A stretch of 64,000 bases of DNA from Candidatus Halocynthiibacter alkanivorans. Its GTDB lineage: Bacteria; Pseudomonadota; Alphaproteobacteria; Rhodobacterales; Rhodobacteraceae. Where the stretch lies: positions 38,656 to 102,655 of the forward strand of contig NZ_QOLB01000141.1 of assembly GCF_003333265.1 (NCBI RefSeq), given 5' to 3'. The position numbers were made by a program, and so were the translations under genes. Position 1 is the stretch's first letter, and every line of letters starts with the position of its first letter. The notes under the pieces are model-generated. The model searched no databases. It saw nothing but the letters and a program-made list of their open reading frames with translations, and had not been told where the DNA came from. Shown here one piece after another: positions 47,105 to 56,292 of the stretch.

Positions 47105-47200
47105 CCTCTGCGGTCGATTTTTCCCGCTTTGACGACTGAAAGTGGTCCGCAGGTCTTGTCAGTGTCGCGAACTTGCTTTAACTGCGCCCTCACTTCACAG

Positions 47201-47272
47201 GCGAGACTTGGGTCCTCGGGGGAGAAATCCCCGAACGATCCGCCGGTTGGGCATCCGCCCTCAAGGTCTCGC
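47201..47272 (+). promoter_or_regulatory. Candidate structured 5' leader of rpsB
   Basis: GCGAGACTTG (47201-47210) can pair with CAAGGTCTCGC (47262-47272) with one bulge, enclosing a stem-loop TCGGGG/CCCCGA (47216-47221, 47229-47234). It ends 29 bases before the rpsB ATG. Autoregulatory leaders upstream of rpsB are known in other bacteria; this one is inferred. Confidence 0.45.
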
Positions 47273-47301
47273 TCAGGTGTAAACCGGAAAAGGAAAACGA
47301 T

Positions 47302-48057
47302 ATGGCACTTCCCGAATTCACGATTCGCCAGCTGCTCGAAGCAGGTGTGCACTTTGGTCACCAGACACAGCGCTGGAACCCACGTATGGGCCCGTTCATC
47401 TACGGCAGCCGCAACGGCATCCACATTCTCGACCTGACTCAGACTGTTCCAATGCTGGACCAGGCGCTGCAGGTTGTGCGTGACACCGTTGCCAAAGGCG
47501 GCCGTGTGCTGTTCGTCGGCACCAAGCGTCAGGCCGCTGGCCCGATCGCTGATGCGGCTGAAAAATGCGCTCAGTACTACATGAACCACCGCTGGCTCGG
47601 TGGCACGCTGACCAACTGGAAAACTGTTTCCCAGTCGATCGCACGCCTCAAGACCATCGACGAAAAACTGATCGACGGCGCGGCTGGTCTGACCAAAAAA
47701 GAACGTCTCGGCATGGAACGTGACCAGGGCAAGCTTCAGGCATCCCTCGGCGGTATCCGCGACATGGGCAACGTGCCTGATCTTCTCTTTGTCATCGACG
47801 TGAAAAAAGAAGAGCTGGCGATTGCAGAAGCCAACAAACTCGGCATCCCCGTGGTTGCTGTTGTTGACTCCAACTGCTCGCCTGCCGGCATCGATTACAT
47901 CATCCCGGGCAACGATGACGCAGCGCGTTCCATCGCGCTCTACACCGACCTGGTTGCTCGCGCAGCTCTGGACGGCATGACCGCTCAGATGGGTGCCGCT
48001 GGCATCGATCTCGGTGAGCTGGTCGACACTGTAGAAGAAGTCGTCGCCGAAGCCTGA
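47302..48057 (+). CDS. rpsB: 30S ribosomal protein S2
   Basis: 251-residue ribosomal protein. Signatures: [24 protein letters not shown] near the N-terminus, [17 protein letters not shown], and [32 protein letters not shown] precedes the ATG. It is followed by tsf, the conserved rpsB-tsf pair. Confidence 0.98.
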   Translation: MALPEFTIRQLLEAGVHFGHQTQRWNPRMGPFIYGSRNGIHILDLTQTVPMLDQALQVVRDTVAKGGRVLFVGTKRQAAGPIADAAEKCAQYYMNHRWLGGTLTNWKTVSQSIARLKTIDEKLIDGAAGLTKKERLGMERDQGKLQASLGGIRDMGNVPDLLFVIDVKKEELAIAEANKLGIPVVAVVDSNCSPAGIDYIIPGNDDAARSIALYTDLVARAALDGMTAQMGAAGIDLGELVDTVEEVVAEA

Positions 48058-48137
48058 TCGCTTCACAACTGATACCGGGGAAGGGGCCTCTCTTCTCCGG
48101 ACACAGTCAAAGACCTATATTCCAGGAGAGCCTGAAC

Positions 48138-49013
48138 ATGGCAATCACAGCAGCATTGGTAAAAGAACTGCGCGACAGCACCGGCGTCGGCATGATGGAT
48201 GCGAAAAAAGCACTGACCGCGACCGACGGTGACATGGAAGCCGCAGTTGACTGGCTCCGCACCAAAGGCATGGCGAAAGCCGCTAAAAAAGCCGACCGTA
48301 CTGCAGCCGAAGGCCTGGTGGCCGTCGCTGTTTCCGGTGGCAAAGGTGTTGCAGTCGAACTGAACTCCGAAACTGATTTCGTGGCGAAAAACACTGATTT
48401 CCAGGAAATGGTTTCCGGCATTGCAGCCGCCGCGCTTGGTGTTTCCGACATCGAAGCTCTGGCCGCGGCCGATTTCGGCGGCAAATCTGTTGCCGAAGTG
48501 ATCACCAACAAAATCGCCACCATCGGCGAAAACATGAACCTGCGCCGCATGGCCAGCCTTTCTGGTGACCAGGTTGTATCCTATGTGCACAACGCAGCTG
48601 CCCCTGGCCTTGGTCAGATCGGTGTTCTGGTTGCGCTCAAAGGTGACAACGAAGCATTTGGCCGTCAGGTCGCGATGCACGTTGCAGCGGCCCACCCTTC
48701 GGCGCTGAACGAATCTTCTCTGGACGCGGCCCTGATTGAGCGCGAAAAAGCTGTTCTGACTGAACAGGCGCGTGAATCCGGCAAGCCCGAAGCCGTGATC
48801 GAAAAAATGATCGGTGGCCGCATGAAGAAATTCTTCGCGGAAAACACCCTCGTTGGTCAGGCTTTTGTCATCAACCCCGATCTGACTGTTGCGCAAGCAG
48901 CGACAGAAGCCGGTGTTGAAATTCTCGGTTTTGTCCGTCTCGCAGTTGGCGAAGGCATTGAGAAAAAAGAAGAAGACTTTGCAGCTGAAGTAGCAAAAGT
49001 GGCCAAAGGCTAA
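48138..49013 (+). CDS. tsf: Elongation factor Ts
   Basis: 291-residue guanine nucleotide exchange factor for EF-Tu. The N-terminal UBA-like domain ([18 protein letters not shown]) is followed by the core domain with [12 protein letters not shown] and the C-terminal segment [26 protein letters not shown] precedes the ATG. It ends before a strong terminator. Confidence 0.98.
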   Translation: MAITAALVKELRDSTGVGMMDAKKALTATDGDMEAAVDWLRTKGMAKAAKKADRTAAEGLVAVAVSGGKGVAVELNSETDFVAKNTDFQEMVSGIAAAALGVSDIEALAAADFGGKSVAEVITNKIATIGENMNLRRMASLSGDQVVSYVHNAAAPGLGQIGVLVALKGDNEAFGRQVAMHVAAAHPSALNESSLDAALIEREKAVLTEQARESGKPEAVIEKMIGGRMKKFFAENTLVGQAFVINPDLTVAQAATEAGVEILGFVRLAVGEGIEKKEEDFAAEVAKVAKG

Positions 49014-49050
49014 CGCCTTCGCCCCGTCTGATCCTCACGGATCAAAGATT

Positions 49051-49080
49051 GAAAGACCGGTCCCCAGGGGCCGGTCTTTT
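49051..49080 (+). terminator. Rho-independent terminator after tsf
   Basis: AAAGACCGG-T-CCCC-A-GGGG-CCGGTCTTT stem (49052-49079) with a short T-run. Confidence 0.9.
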
Positions 49081-49883
49081 GCGTTGTGTGGGATCTTACG
49101 GCTGGCGCCTCTCTGACAGGGACACGCTGCAGCTGCGGTATGCGCGCCGGTGTCCGCCCTGAGCTTCATACAGTTGCACCCGGGTTCTCAGACCAGTTGG
49201 CGCAGCAGTTTCAGGGGGTCATATCAAGCTGCGGCTGCAACCGTATTTGGTGATCCGGACCACAATCGGCCACTGAATACACCGGTTCTCAGGTTCCAAT
49301 TACCTGGTGTTGGCCGGCAGTTGCCGTTTGCGGTGATCACTCAACCCAGCAATATCGCAACCCGTCCCGGATTTCGCCCGCAGCAGCGAATCCGGTTGAA
49401 ATTCGGGCTCGTATCTGTCCGCGAAAGCCGTGCCAACAACACACATAAAGTCATAACTCGCCGTGGCAGCGTGAAAACTACGTCTTCAGGTTGTTTTTAT
49501 TCAGAAGTCCCGGAGCGAGTCTGAGAACCACAGCGGCGTTGCCACACATGCGCGGGGCAGGGCGGCAGGCACCCGGGCGGGCCATATAAGGGGAAAGGGA
49601 GTTGGCGGTGTGGCTTGGGGAAACCACACCGCCGGGATAACGCGAACCAGGTTGGGATGAGGTCCAAAGCGCTTTTCACCAGCCCGGGAGTGAAAATACA
49701 CCCCCAAGCCAGAACCCGGTTTCCCGGCGAACCAGTCTTTCTCTGAAAATCACAGAGCGAAACCAATCCGTTGTCGTTCCCAGGCCAAAGGCCACCACTC
49801 ACGGAACCTCTGTATCTTTACCAATTCGCCGCCGATTGAAAAGTCAGGTAATCCATACCCTAAAGAGTATGTTGACATACTTC
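49081..49883. other. 803-bp region without a convincing gene, rich in potential RNA structure
   Basis: Several strong complementary segments: GGCGGTGTGG / CCACACCGCC around a 10-base loop (about 49603-49632), TTTTCAC (49673-49679) / GTGAAAA (49690-49696), and GGCTTGGGG in the first loop matching CCCCAAGCC about 90 bases downstream. Others are CCGGATTTCG / CGAATCCGG near 49365-49395 and CTCTG / CAGAG near 49741-49757. ORFs of 101 to 124 codons occur on both strands but lack ribosome binding sites and protein-like composition. A structured non-coding RNA is possible; no known RNA family was recognised. Confidence 0.45.
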
Positions 49884-50630
49884 TCATAACTTGCTCACGA
49901 AGATTTGATTCAGGAATGTAGCTTTGAGAATGGCCTGTGCGGTCGTATCTACATCAAGTGCGTCCCGGGCGAGGCGAAGATGTTTTTCAACCGTCGCAGG
50001 GGCCACCTCCAGGATCAGAGCGATATCTGCGGTTGTTTTGCCATCCGCCACCCATTCCAGCGCTTCACGCTGTCGTTTAGTCAGCAGGCTGCGTTTGCTG
50101 GGGTGGGGCAGGTTGATCAGTTTCAGATGTGCCACATTGTTGAGCACCACCAATTCCCGCCCGTGCTCGTCCCAGATCGCATCGACGTCATCCTGGCTCA
50201 GCCCGGGTTTTGCGGTCAGCGCGATGGCGCCTTTGGCCCGGGCCAGAGAATCGGGAAACGCTATGGTGTAACCGGCGGTCACCCCCATGGATCTGTTAAA
50301 CTCCAGCACCCGGCGTTCCTCATCGCTCAGGCTGCCGGGGTCGTCAAACATAAAGCGCCAGGACCGTACGCCGACATTTTCAGCGGCCCATTTTGTCATT
50401 GGTGCCGAATAGACCATGTTATTGCCCAGAAACTCATCAAGATAGGCCTGGCTGTGATTGGACAGAACCACTGAATCCTGCCAGTCTCCAATCGGTCTTT
50501 GTGTGGTGCGGAACCGGGTATAGCCATAGATCAACCTGTCAAACCCAAAGCCCGCCATGGAGTCCACGTGATACTTCCAGACGTCATCCACATGTTCGGC
50601 GCTCACCAGCTTATCAAGACTCGCTAGCAT
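49884..50630 (-). CDS. LuxR family regulator with autoinducer-binding domain
   Basis: 248 residues from ATG 50630, chosen because GGGGGA sits six bases upstream; ATG 50636 and a TTG at 50702 are alternatives. The N-terminal autoinducer-binding-like domain (YHVDSMAGFGFDRLIYGYT, MGVTAGYTIAFPDS) is followed by a C-terminal LuxR/GerE helix-turn-helix (LLTKRQREALEWVADGKTT, VAPATVEKHLRLARDAL). No luxI-type synthase is nearby, so it is a LuxR solo; the signal may be an acyl-homoserine lactone or another ligand. Downstream lies the structured non-coding region. Confidence 0.88.
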   Translation of the reverse strand: MLASLDKLVSAEHVDDVWKYHVDSMAGFGFDRLIYGYTRFRTTQRPIGDWQDSVVLSNHSQAYLDEFLGNNMVYSAPMTKWAAENVGVRSWRFMFDDPGSLSDEERRVLEFNRSMGVTAGYTIAFPDSLARAKGAIALTAKPGLSQDDVDAIWDEHGRELVVLNNVAHLKLINLPHPSKRSLLTKRQREALEWVADGKTTADIALILEVAPATVEKHLRLARDALDVDTTAQAILKATFLNQIFVSKL

Positions 50631-50702
50631 TCTCATTCCCCCAGGCTCGTAATCAGCAGTCGTTTCGTAGTCATCGTCAGTTGCCCGGATGCTCAAGGTC
50701 AA

Positions 50703-51246
50703 ACTGATGCTCTGGCCGGTCCGGAAACCCGCTTGATCAAAGCGTCAGTGTTCGAGAGAGCCAGAGGCATTTCCACCATGATGCCCGGGCGTTAGTAGTG
50801 CATGTGTTTGCATGTATGTTGCGGGTTGTAAATGTTCCTTTGAAGAACTCTGCACAACCTAAACGACAGCCAGAATGCTAAATACACTTTTATCAGGAGA
50901 TGTGTTCCCAGTGCTGATGTCAATAGTCGCCTGAGCAATTTATTACATAATACCAATTATCGGATGTAGCAGGCCTACACAGGCCCGGCCTGGCGCATGC
51001 GCCCGGGTCTGAAATCAGCGGACAGCTCTCCTGACACTGTAACGCGACGGTCCGCGCCTGGCACGCGGCAGAGCTTCCAGCAGCGCCGATGACCGGATCC
51101 GCAACTGAATGGCTCCGCAGCAGCGTTCCGCTGCAGATCGCTCCATTGCCTGACCACGTTGTTATGCGTGTTCTGCGCGCGCTTCCACAATACGCTGCGC
51201 CTGTACAGCTGGAATTTTCACCGGATACAGAGGCAGATAACGTGGC
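50703..51246. other. Gap of about 540 bp with no recognised gene
   Basis: It lies between the divergent-side start of the LuxR regulator and the 3' end of the cupin gene. It is relatively AT-rich between 50800 and 50960, where the LuxR promoter should lie. A 71-codon minus-strand ORF (50975-51190) has no ribosome binding site or protein-like pattern. Confidence 0.5.
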
Positions 51247-51654
51247 CTATTCCGGTGCCGGAACCATGATCGGTTCACCGGCTGGACCGACTTGAAACAC
51301 CACGAATTTTGCCCGTTCAGTGGCGCTTAAATTGCGCCCGATCATCGGCACATTGGCGAGCTCATACGCGGCCTCACCGGCGGAAACAGTAGAGCTTTCC
51401 TGGCCTTCAATATCAAGCTGAAGCGCACCTTCCAGCACGTAGATAAACACATGCCCCGGATGGGTATGCCGATCCGTTACAAACCCCGGATCCACGTCAA
51501 AAATAAGCACATTGGCCTCAGCACCATTCAGGTCTTCCAATGTGGTTTTCAGCATGGGCGTGATGGTTGTTTCCCCATAGCCCGCAGTTGGCAGCAACGC
51601 GAGTGTCGCTGTGGTAGCAATTGCAGTCATCAGTTTGTACGGTCCGTATTTCAT
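51247..51654 (-). CDS. Secreted cupin-domain protein
   Basis: 135 residues from ATG 51654, preceded by GGAGGG; the frame is open to 51786 without support. Signal peptide KLMTAIATTATLALLPTAGYG. The single cupin barrel contains the two metal-binding motifs in shortened form: TDRHTHPGHVFIYVLEGALQL (cut here into TDRHTHPGHVF and VLEGALQL) and the second half ending NVPMIGRN, where the expected histidine is missing. Exported small cupins of this kind are often of unknown function. A 10-base palindrome GTTCCGGAAC (51675-51684) lies just upstream. Confidence 0.8.
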   Translation of the reverse strand: MKYGPYKLMTAIATTATLALLPTAGYGETTITPMLKTTLEDLNGAEANVLIFDVDPGFVTDRHTHPGHVFIYVLEGALQLDIEGQESSTVSAGEAAYELANVPMIGRNLSATERAKFVVFQVGPAGEPIMVPAPE

Positions 51655-52018
51655 GTATCCCTCCATCCATGACAGTTCCGGAACATTCCGAATGGTGCCG
51701 AATATAACATAATACATGATTTTGAACCAGCCGATCTGCGCCAGAACCAAGGGTTGAAACGGCACGCATTCTACTAAAGAAATCATTGTTATATGATGTT
51801 TATCAACATGTTATACTTCATTCCTAATCTTTTGGGCAGGTTTGATTAAGCCGATTTGTCTGTGCGGGCTTTTGTGCGCCGGGCAGTAAGGGGACGGCGC
51901 GCAAAAGCCTGCGCTCAGCGCCACGATCAGTGATTTGAATGAAAAAATTTGATCCTTTGGTCAACAACCGGCGCCACCTTCTCTTGCGCCCTGCGTGGCT
52001 TCGGTCCATTGATAGCGC

Positions 52019-52915
52019 ATGACAAAACATTGTGACATTCTCTGTATCGGCTCGGTGCTCTGGGACGTGATCGGGCGCTCATCTGCCCATATGCGTGTCG
52101 GCTCTGACGTGCCGGGGCGTATTTCCCGCCTGCCCGGCGGTGTGGCGATGAACATCGCCATGACGCTCGCTCGCTTCGGTCTGACACCGGCACTGCTGAC
52201 CACCATCGGCCGCGACGCAGAGGGCGATGAGCTGATCGCGAACTGCCTGGCCAAAGGCATGGTCACCGATCACATCTACCGTTCCGATGATCTGCCCACC
52301 GATATCTATATGGCGATTGAAGGTGCCAACGGGCTTGTGGCCGCCATTGCGGACGCCCATTCACTGGAAGCCGCCGGGGACAAGATCCTGCGCCCGCTGA
52401 CAGATGACACCCTGGGCAGCACCGAACACCCTTACAGCGGGTTGATCGCGCTGGACGGCAATCTGACCACGGATCTGCTGAGCAGCATTTCCAAAAGCCC
52501 CTATTTTGCCGCCGCCGACCTGCGGGTCGCCCCGGCCAGCCCGGGCAAGGCCGAACGCCTGTTGCCGCTGCTGTCCCATCCCGGCGCCACGCTCTATGTC
52601 AACCTTGAAGAGGCCAATCTGCTGCTGCGCGCTGAATACACCAGCTCCGAGGCCGCCGCCCGCGCCCTTCTGGACAAGGGCGCGCACCGGGTCTCAGTGA
52701 CCGATGGCGGTCGCTCCGCCACGGTCGCCGGCCCCGCAGGCCTGGTTGTCACCCAGACGCCGCCGGAAGTGTTGGTGACCCGTATCACTGGCGCCGGCGA
52801 CACCTATATGGCGGCGCATATCGCCGCCGAGATCCAGGGCGCAACTGCCGCCGATGCTTTGGCCGCCGCTTTGCGCGCGGCCGCAACCTATGTCTCCGGA
52901 GACACCCCTTTATGA
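52019..52915 (+). CDS. psuK: Pseudouridine kinase (PfkB family)
   Basis: 298-residue PfkB carbohydrate kinase that phosphorylates pseudouridine at the 5' position. N-terminal GSVLWDVIG and PGGVAMNIAMTLARFG, the C-terminal PfkB signature TGAGDTYMAAHIAAE with the catalytic Asp in GAGDT. Linkage by a 4-base overlap to pseudouridine-5'-phosphate glycosidase identifies the substrate. Confidence 0.92.
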   Translation: MTKHCDILCIGSVLWDVIGRSSAHMRVGSDVPGRISRLPGGVAMNIAMTLARFGLTPALLTTIGRDAEGDELIANCLAKGMVTDHIYRSDDLPTDIYMAIEGANGLVAAIADAHSLEAAGDKILRPLTDDTLGSTEHPYSGLIALDGNLTTDLLSSISKSPYFAAADLRVAPASPGKAERLLPLLSHPGATLYVNLEEANLLLRAEYTSSEAAARALLDKGAHRVSVTDGGRSATVAGPAGLVVTQTPPEVLVTRITGAGDTYMAAHIAAEIQGATAADALAAALRAAATYVSGDTPL

Positions 52916-53832
52916 CGTTCAAGATCGCTTATTCCGCCGAAGCAGAGGCCGCACGCGCTGCAAACACTCCTATTGTGGCGCTGGAAAGCACCATCATCAC
53001 CCATGGCATGCCCTACCCGCAAAATGTCGAAACCGCGCGCCGTGTCGAGGCGGTGATCCGTGAAAACGGCGCCACACCGGCAACCATCGCGGTGATGAAT
53101 GGCATATTGCATATCGGCCTGTCTGATGCGGAACTCGAAAGTCTCGGCCAGGCCACGGATGTGGCCAAGGTCAGCCGCGCCGACATCGCCGCCTGCCTTG
53201 CGTCCGGTGGCATTGGTGCCACCACGGTTGCCGCCACGATGATCGCCGCCAACCTGGCTGGTATCAGCGTGTTTGCCACCGGCGGCATTGGCGGTGTGCA
53301 CCGGGGCGCGGAAAACAGCTTTGACATCTCTGCCGACCTGCATGAGTTCACCCATACTCCGGTGACCGTGGTGGCCGCCGGCGCCAAAGCGATCCTTGAT
53401 ATCCCGAAAACGCTGGAAGTGCTGGAAACGCTCGGCGTGCCGGTGATCGCTTATGGCCAGGATGATTTCCCCGCTTTCTGGTCGCGCAGCTCCGGCCTGC
53501 CCGCGCCCCTGCGCATGGATGACGCCGCCAGTATTGCGCGCGCGCAGCTGATGCGCAGTGCCATGGGGCTGCCCGGCGGTCAGCTGGTCGCCAACCCGAT
53601 CCCGGAGACGGCCGAGATTTCCCGCGACGTGATGATCCCGGTGGTAGAGCAGGCGCTCAGCGAGGCCGCCGCCCAGGGCGTCGCCGCCAAATCGGTGACG
53701 CCTTTTCTGCTGCAGCGGATTTTTGAACTGACGGAGGGCCGTTCGCTGGTCTCCAATATCGAGCTGGTGCTGAACAATGCGCGTCTGGCAGCTGCGATCG
53801 CGGTTGAAATGAAGCTGCAAAGCCGCGGTTGA
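52912..53832 (+). CDS. psuG: Pseudouridine-5'-phosphate glycosidase
   Basis: 306-residue enzyme cleaving the C-glycosidic bond of pseudouridine 5'-phosphate to uracil and ribose 5-phosphate. Family motifs: VALESTIITHGMPYPQN, KVSRADIAACLASGGIGATTVAATM, FATGGIGGVHRGAENSFDIS and TLEVLETLGVPVIAYG. With psuK it forms a two-gene pathway for reuse of pseudouridine from RNA turnover. Confidence 0.95.
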   Translation: MTFKIAYSAEAEAARAANTPIVALESTIITHGMPYPQNVETARRVEAVIRENGATPATIAVMNGILHIGLSDAELESLGQATDVAKVSRADIAACLASGGIGATTVAATMIAANLAGISVFATGGIGGVHRGAENSFDISADLHEFTHTPVTVVAAGAKAILDIPKTLEVLETLGVPVIAYGQDDFPAFWSRSSGLPAPLRMDDAASIARAQLMRSAMGLPGGQLVANPIPETAEISRDVMIPVVEQALSEAAAQGVAAKSVTPFLLQRIFELTEGRSLVSNIELVLNNARLAAAIAVEMKLQSRG

Positions 53833-54113
53833 TCCTGATCCCGCTGATCGGATCCCGTCTGGTCCCGAAGCTGATACCGCCCTGCCCGTGTTACAACGTG
53901 GGCAGGTGGCCTGCAGGCGACCTGTCGTTCAGGTAATGCGCCCTGTGCCTGAAGCGCAACATGTCCGCCTTTTCGACCGCACCAGCCGTGCTTCGCCCGC
54001 AATTTATTTGCGCCGGTCCTGGTAAAGCCGACTGTAGAAGTATGGTTGCCAGATCCGGCATTTCTGCCCTGGCGCTGCAATTTGTAACAGGCCGTGCCAG
54101 GGAGAGTCCTTTA

Positions 54114-54758
54114 ATGACTTCAGTTGTAACCAAAACCTCCGCCCTTCTGACCCTGAGCGCCCTGATGGCGATACCCGGCGCCGCACAGGCGCAGGTGGAG
54201 TATTATTACGGCGTCGACCTGACCAGCAATTACCTGTCCAAAGGCGCGACCGTGACGGATGACAAGCCAGCGATCCAGCCCTGGTTTTTTGTGTTCAACG
54301 ACATCTATTATGCCGGGGTCTGGGCCAGCAATACCGATACGGATATCGAGACTGACCTGCTTATTGGCGCGAAACCCCGGGTCGGAAATGTGGAGTTGGA
54401 CATCGGCATTGGCCGCTATTTTTACCGCGACGATCCCACCAATTTTGGCGAGGTCTGGATCAAGTCCCAGTGGGAAGTGGTGCCGGGAACCTTTGTGGGC
54501 GCGCAATATTACCGCGAAATCTTCTTTGATCAGGACTGGGTGGCTCTGACCGCGCAATATGACTTGCAGCCGCAGGATGTGACGGTGTCCGGCCGCATCG
54601 GCACGGATTTAGGCACCAAAGGTTTATCCGACGATCTTGTGGCCTGGGACATTGGCACCAGCCGCGATCTGACCAATTTCGCCGCTATCGACCTGCGCTA
54701 CCACGACAGCAACCTGGACGACGGCAAGTTCGCTCTGACGATAAAGCTGTCCAACTGA
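54114..54758 (+). CDS. TorF family putative porin / conserved outer-membrane protein
   Basis: 214 residues from ATG 54114, preceded by GGGAGAG; the frame is open from 53961. Signal peptide ending IPGAAQAQ, then alternating short beta-strands (VEYYYGVDLTSNYLSKG, AGVWASNTD, LDIGIGRYFY, FVGAQYYREIFF, TVSGRIGTDLG). This matches the TorF / gcw_chp family found in outer membranes of proteobacteria. The transported solute is unknown. It stands alone, downstream of psuG with a 281-base gap containing small hairpins. Confidence 0.8.
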   Translation: MTSVVTKTSALLTLSALMAIPGAAQAQVEYYYGVDLTSNYLSKGATVTDDKPAIQPWFFVFNDIYYAGVWASNTDTDIETDLLIGAKPRVGNVELDIGIGRYFYRDDPTNFGEVWIKSQWEVVPGTFVGAQYYREIFFDQDWVALTAQYDLQPQDVTVSGRIGTDLGTKGLSDDLVAWDIGTSRDLTNFAAIDLRYHDSNLDDGKFALTIKLSN

Positions 54759-54896
54759 CATCGGGCGTGGCGCCGGCGTTGCAGCGGTGTAGGCGCCCCG
54801 GCACCGTGTGCCTGCCTCAGATGCTCCGACATTGTCATACTGGCGTGACATCACGCGAAAGAACAGTTGTGGGCCGGCACCGCTGCGCCTACATAG

Positions 54897-55649
54897 ATGT
54901 CACCATACAACCCCTTGACCCCGGACGTTCTTATGACCAGCCCGTTTAGCGACAAACCCCACGCCCCCCGGCCCCGACGCAGCCTGTTTGCCGGGCTTCG
55001 CGCCAGTTTCTTCACCGGGCTTGTGGTGGTGGCACCGATCGGGCTGACCGCCTATCTGGTCTGGGGGGCAATCGGCTGGATGGACAGCTGGGTGCTGCCA
55101 TTTGTGCCAGCGCGCTTTAATCCGGAACAGTATATCGGCATCAACCTGCGTGGTGTGGGTGTGATTATGTTCCTGTTGTTCACCGTCGTGGTCGGCTGGG
55201 TGGCCAAGGGCATTCTCGGCCGGTCTCTGCTGGTCTGGGCCGAAGGCCTTGTGGACCGCACGCCAGTGGTGCGCTCGATCTACAACGGGTTGAAACAGAT
55301 CGCAGAAACCGTGTTTGCCCAGACAGAAACCTCCTTTGACAAAGCCTGTCTGGTGCAATATCCGCGCACCGGCATCTGGGCGGTGGCGTTTATTTCGACG
55401 CCGGCCAAAGGCGAAGTCGCCGGCAAGATCCCCCATGCCGATGAAGATCTGATGTCGGTGTTCCTGCCGACAACACCCAATCCGACCTCGGGTTTTTTGC
55501 TGTTCGTCCCCAAACATGACATCATCGTGCTGGATATGACGGTGGAAGACGCGGCCAAACTGGTGATTTCTGCCGGGCTGGTTTACCCCAACGCCAAAGA
55601 CCCAAGCCAGCCGCTGATCACCGACAGCACGCCGTCTCAGCCAGAATAA
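54897..55649 (+). CDS. DUF502 family membrane protein
   Basis: 250-residue protein with two membrane segments (FFTGLVVVAPIGLTAYLVW and IMFLLFTVVVGWVAKGILG) followed by a soluble domain with DRTPVVRSIYNGLKQIAETVF and FISTPAKGEVAG, the DUF502 hallmark. ATG 54933 is an alternative start. The function is unestablished; plant homologues relate to membrane trafficking and bacterial ones are uncharacterised. Confidence 0.87.
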   Translation: MSPYNPLTPDVLMTSPFSDKPHAPRPRRSLFAGLRASFFTGLVVVAPIGLTAYLVWGAIGWMDSWVLPFVPARFNPEQYIGINLRGVGVIMFLLFTVVVGWVAKGILGRSLLVWAEGLVDRTPVVRSIYNGLKQIAETVFAQTETSFDKACLVQYPRTGIWAVAFISTPAKGEVAGKIPHADEDLMSVFLPTTPNPTSGFLLFVPKHDIIVLDMTVEDAAKLVISAGLVYPNAKDPSQPLITDSTPSQPE

Positions 55650-55862
55650 CCAGCCTTGCGGCGCCAGTTACCAGCGCTGAAATGTCCACTCATCTGTACG
55701 TCCGGGACCCAGGCTTCCAGTGCTGGAAGGTTTCCGTGTGATTTAATTAAAATATATGTTAGTTCATTTTTATCGGACCACATATCTGCGCGATATTGCC
55801 GGTCTGATATCTCAATTGCTTCGCCGTGGGGGGGAGGCATACTCAATTGGAAAGCGTGCCAT

Positions 55863-56081
55863 ATGAATAAAATTGCAGTTCTCAGCTGTGTCGCCTTGCT
55901 GACGGCTTCGGCGTCTTTTGCCGACAACCACAGCACCCACGTGGGCCTCAGCGAAAATGAGATCATGGTTGCCACCCAGGGTGCACCCACAAACGCGGGC
56001 ACCGTTGAAGTGCTTTTAGCCCTGCTGATGCTCGCAGCCATTTTGGGTTCGTCGTCTGCAGTCGTTTCGGAACCGCTTTAA
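55863..56081 (+). CDS. Small secreted or membrane protein, 72 residues
   Basis: ATG 55863 is preceded by GGAAAG. A signal peptide (NKIAVLSCVALLTASASFA) is followed by a short linker (DNHSTHVGLSENEIMVATQ) and a hydrophobic helix (VEVLLALLMLAAILGSSSA). The frame is open upstream to 55656 but that part is not protein-like. Not recognised as any characterised family. The polar-hydrophobic layout is too regular for chance, so a real small gene is likely. Confidence 0.6.
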   Translation: MNKIAVLSCVALLTASASFADNHSTHVGLSENEIMVATQGAPTNAGTVEVLLALLMLAAILGSSSAVVSEPL

Positions 56082-56292
56082 TCTGAGTGCGAACACCGGC
56101 TGCTTTTTGCTGGCATGTCCTGTTTTTCCAGTTGCGCCCTGGCCACAACCGGGTGGAACAGGATCTGCGTGTGAAACTGGAATCCAGCCGCGCTGCAGAC
56201 AGCGTTGTCTGCAGCCATAACCCTGTTTCGGTTCATCGACCCTGCCAGGGGGCGCCAAAGAAAATTGGCGCCCCCTGTTTGCACTGATGGGG

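Noticed and set aside
46408..48066. 552-codon antisense ORF across znuB and rpsB
   Set aside because: It runs opposite to two unmistakable genes and shows no domain; a codon-bias shadow.
49150..49524. 124-codon plus-strand ORF after tsf
   Set aside because: No ribosome binding site, no recognisable domain and a composition unlike real proteins of this genome; it overlaps the hairpin-rich region.
49540..49800. Possible RNase P RNA, SRP RNA or TPP riboswitch
   Set aside because: None of the conserved core sequences of these RNAs could be matched on either strand; only generic structure potential is claimed.
49497..49802. Possible tmRNA, suggested by a GNDN-like codon string on the minus strand
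   Set aside because: No alanine-rich tag ending, no tRNA-like acceptor or T-arm found near it.
50975..51190. 71-codon minus-strand ORF
   Set aside because: No ribosome binding site or protein-like pattern; likely chance in GC-rich DNA.
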